A stretch of DNA of 64,000 nucleotides, from positions 186,001 to 250,000 of the forward strand of contig NZ_BMMB01000005.1 of assembly GCF_014645615.1 (NCBI RefSeq). The letters run 5' to 3'. This document shows, piece by piece, positions 62,701 through 64,000 of this stretch. The stretch comes from Paenibacillus hunanensis. Its GTDB lineage: Bacteria > Bacillota > Bacilli > Paenibacillales > Paenibacillaceae. Made by a program: the position numbers and the translations under genes. Below the pieces are notes generated by a model. It did not search any database and was not told the DNA's origin. It saw only the letters and a program-made list of their open reading frames with translations. Positions within the stretch are counted from its first letter, which is position 1; every line of letters begins with the position of its first letter.

Positions 62701-62845
62701 GATCCAGATGCTGATTAATTTCGGTATTGATATCCGTTACCTGTTGCTTGAATGCCCATTCCACCGCAAAGATAATCAAGCCAAAGATCAAAAAGGCAAT
62801 GATTGTCCAACGGGTCACACGCCGGGTCAAACCGCCATTTGGCAT
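59753..62845 (-). CDS. hybrid sensor histidine kinase
   Basis: 1030 residues. Two spans (WTIIAFLIFGLIIFAVEWAF and IVLFIPLVFIILGLVAALLLV) enclose an outside region of about 160 residues that resembles CHASE3. Then come HAMP (MIRPVVELESAVRRISHGEY), a coiled coil of Gln/Glu repeats, a GAF-like domain, a PAS domain, HisKA (VSHELRTPLASILGF), HATPase (GLGIPEEAKDKMF, GGTGLGLAIVREIL) and a C-terminal receiver (VVIEDEENLSRLI, LLCIVDIHLQGPKNG). The kinase could pass phosphate to its own receiver, then to the HPt of the protein downstream. Its ATG overlaps the stop of the small receiver gene. The signal sensed is unknown. Confidence 0.92.
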   Translation of the reverse strand: MPNGGLTRRVTRWTIIAFLIFGLIIFAVEWAFKQQVTDINTEINQHLDQQNRLQMIDESYRSAVSNFRAYLAFSVGTFQVQAESDRDRFLQDLSQYRAQSVNDQENVSALAELDRQSREYFSYFPLIESYKQQGKQDQIESTSRNVTTALVQSVNSQLDELINNERAQVNQLMKQSQRLNSIVLFIPLVFIILGLVAALLLVRYLRESMIRPVVELESAVRRISHGEYLHVEERTSNDEITSLIGGINHMSDQLRERQQQNEYSLQQMEQQNDEMEAQNEEILAQQHEQAIILDKLTERESQLQLINSYQEKLTGFSSMKDFLENSLRALMHATHHDAVMLVVRNQADSAGSFRMIYAVGWPQHDTGRRVEQLYGPALEVIEERRPVVRSRSLSGEEIGLHQGYERADDHYYPLFDEDMQVIGYLLFTTYGSLAVNIKDRMLTEGLINQFGLAYQAQLAGEERRKQGVRLAELNAELESEKLMIKQQRDAIQEIIDSLQEGLVLFDHNGVISFCNAQVSAVLPDLKTGASIDSLNTFLDKQHTGTYKLSEQITHAVKEHLTNWRTQFSLRARDGSIHHMEMYINLITGADLQEYHLIVLRDRTEEEQANQMKNEFVSIVSHELRTPLASILGFVEILLNREVKPEKAKKYMETIHREANRLSNLINDFLDLQRMESGKQTYTLVPFDLRAIVSDVAMQWDGKQEHGVYAELPEHTALVRADQDRITQVMHNLISNAVKYSPGTDRVDVRLLEDEANWLVEVQDYGLGIPEEAKDKMFSKFYRVDNSDRRQIGGTGLGLAIVREILNDLGGEITFDSELGQGSTFIVRLPKLKVPVLDEHIVVIEDEENLSRLIAATFEEQQYEILTLNNAEEAILGLQAAKQPPLLCIVDIHLQGPKNGWDFIAALKSHPLTRDVPVIVSSALDQPGDFAEKADEKYLQKPFTVDRLLELGVSLMDQGQQTLRTDMVVQGNQDEQLLQQALQRSGLGAAALKLVDDVIKVDLLGDAKKTEQAEQADSSSHSDTNHGNGAI

Positions 62846-63228
62846 CAGGCGTCCTCCCTTTCAAGCAGCTCCTCGGCTGCATCGATCAAGGCAAGCGGAC
62901 TGAACGGCTTGGACATGAATAAGGTCACCCCTGCCTGCTCGGCACGTAAACGATCCTGCTCCTGTGCCTTTGCAGTCAATAGAATGACAGGCTTGCCTGC
63001 ATTCGCATTCCCGCTCGCGCGCAGCCATTCACACACCTCAATGCCTGTTGCCTCCGGCATCATGTAATCAAGCACGACCAGATCATATTCCTGCTGGGCT
63101 AGACGATCCTTCGCCAGCTGTCCATCCTCTGCCTCGGTCATCACGTACCCTTCATCCTCAAGCGTCTCCATCAGTAAAAAACGTAGTGCTGGTTCATCCT
63201 CAGCAATCAAAATCTTTTTCTCTGTCAT
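62845..63228 (-). CDS. single-domain response regulator
   Basis: 127 residues, a receiver only: KILIAEDEPALRFLL, phosphoacceptor Asp in LVVLDYMMPEATG, LLTAKAQEQD and the Lys in MSKPFSPLALI. There is no output domain, so it works by protein contacts or as a phosphate relay, as CheY- and Spo0F-type proteins do. It is the first gene of the signalling/polysaccharide operon; its stop TGA shares the A with the kinase ATG. GGAGG lies ten bases before ATG 63228; the frame extends upstream without support. Binding partners are likely the kinase and the HEAT or HPt protein. Confidence 0.92.
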   Translation of the reverse strand: MTEKKILIAEDEPALRFLLMETLEDEGYVMTEAEDGQLAKDRLAQQEYDLVVLDYMMPEATGIEVCEWLRASGNANAGKPVILLTAKAQEQDRLRAEQAGVTLFMSKPFSPLALIDAAEELLEREDA

Positions 63229-63782
63229 CCTTTTGCCTCCTGTATCCGTCAATATGCGCCATGCTATGTATAGTGAGGCGACCGAGACAGCCCCTATCAC
63301 ATCTGGCGCTTCCGCAAATCCTGTTCTTTTAACATAATATTGAAATTATTTAAAACAATAACAATTGTATATTACCACAATCATCGACATTCTGAATAAA
63401 TCAGAATAGCATCGATTCCAGCACTCCGTATCGTATAGGATGAACTCGAATACAATGATCCACTAAGGCGATGAGGTAGCAATACATACAGAAACAGAGT
63501 AGCCCAATAGCTAATTATTGATAATTATCGGCAAATGATTTCCATTCGCAAATAGTACATCATTCTTATCTGTAAAATGGCACTACCGCTGCGTGTTAGC
63601 TTCAATCCTTATTCGTACAAGTCGAACAGATGGATGACTGAACTGAGCAGGGCGACGAGCAAAATAGACGCTTTTGCAAAATATACAAATTTTAAGCGTT
63701 ACGCAGGATGCGGAAAAGAATGGATATGGTATACTACATATGTAGTTGAATTCACATTGTGGAGAGGGGTTTTACCGCGATT
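63229..63782. other. intergenic upstream of the signalling operon and ccdC
   Basis: 554 bp between divergent units. It is AT-rich with TTGATAATTATCGGCAA near 63517-63533, a GATAATTATC palindrome. The promoters of both units must lie here. A plus-strand frame at 63577-63816 overlaps ccdC in another phase and is not called. Confidence 0.45.
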
Positions 63783-64000
63783 ATGCTTCAATTCAGTCCC
63801 TCCTTTTTACAAATAGGCTCGACTGTCGGACTGCTTGTTATCGCTCTGACTGCGATTCTGGTGCGCTCGCGTACCAATCATAGACCGGTTAATGCCAAAA
63901 AAATTCTGATTCCGCCACTCGGTATGAGCACAGGCTTTTTCATGTTTGTGGTGCCGGACTTCCGCGTATCATGGATGTGGGCAGTAGGTGCATTTCTGGT
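63783..64000 (+). CDS. ccdC: CcdC family protein, N-terminal part (cut by window edge)
   Basis: About 72 residues up to the window end. After a span (STVGLLVIALTAILVRS) come RPVNAKKILIPPLGMSTGFF and FVVPDFRVSW, conserved in CcdC (DUF1453) proteins of Bacillota. B. subtilis CcdC lies in the ccdA locus for cytochrome c maturation, but its own activity is not settled. GGAGAGG lies about 13 bases before the ATG at 63783, rather distant, so an upstream ATT start is possible. Expressed away from the signalling operon. Confidence 0.82.
   Translation, partial: MLQFSPSFLQIGSTVGLLVIALTAILVRSRTNHRPVNAKKILIPPLGMSTGFFMFVVPDFRVSWMWAVGAFL

Noticed and set aside
63517..63533. Fur-box-like palindrome GATAATTATC
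   Set aside because: Too short compared with the 19-bp box and no iron gene adjacent.

Overview
The window looks like chromosome of a Paenibacillus or close relative (Bacillota). This is inferred from strong AGGAGG-type ribosome binding sites, frequent intrinsic terminators, recognisable Bacillus-type families (CutC, YwnA/YwnB-like pair, CcdC, YhgE/Pip, MTH1187/DUF77, YkoY-type TerC behind a yybP-ykoY leader) and two secreted proteins with copper-amine-oxidase N-terminal domains next to an ECF sigma/RskA pair. I saw no tRNA, rRNA, phage, transposase or CRISPR array.

Layout. 1-4 kb: N-terminal part of an SNF2 helicase, cutC, a ROK kinase, and two tiny hydrophobic peptides, the first with an apparent antisense RNA (candidate type I toxin-antitoxin locus). 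4-11 kb: an alpha-glucoside uptake and hydrolysis block on the minus strand (two permeases, binding lipoprotein, GH31 glucosidase) with two cre/LacI-type sites. 12-18 kb: a TspO-like membrane protein, RidA, an orphan histidine kinase with a LytS-type sensor, and a nitrilase-GNAT-GNAT operon. 18-26 kb: DUF1275 protein, a YhgE protein with internal 17- and 18-residue repeats, an HD-GYP protein and a K+/H+ antiporter. 26-31 kb: anti-sigma/ECF sigma pair divergent from a secreted protein with a duplicated His-containing helical domain, then a small paralogue. 31-33 kb: gene-poor stretch with two tandem small-RNA candidates carrying a CCCC-U motif, and a DUF77 protein. 33-38 kb: anaerobic ribonucleotide reductase nrdDG, then a Mn riboswitch and TerC gene. 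38-53 kb: PLAT-domain secreted protein, NAD(P)H-hydrate repair enzyme, Rrf2 regulator with NAD(P)-binding partner, two small membrane-protein genes, lactonase, AbrB permease with MBL hydrolase, diguanylate cyclase, nitroreductase, amidase, and an Lrp regulator fused by position to a split chromate transporter pair, followed by a second Lrp. 53-63 kb: a minus-strand signalling operon (REC protein, hybrid kinase, HPt-REC-degenerate GGDEF-REC protein, HEAT protein, GT2 synthase, membrane-anchored protein of unknown function) that probably controls an extracellular polysaccharide. The window ends inside ccdC.

The strongest unexplained structures are: a five-copy family of mosaic palindromic intergenic repeats (7054, 11094, 11544, 22095 and 32189) in short (131 bp) and long (about 203-208 bp) forms; the paired small hydrophobic peptides at 3563-3953 with antisense RNA; the two tandem RsaE/RoxS-like small RNAs at 31852-32092; and the polysaccharide signalling operon. 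All assignments come from reading the sequence; no database search was run.
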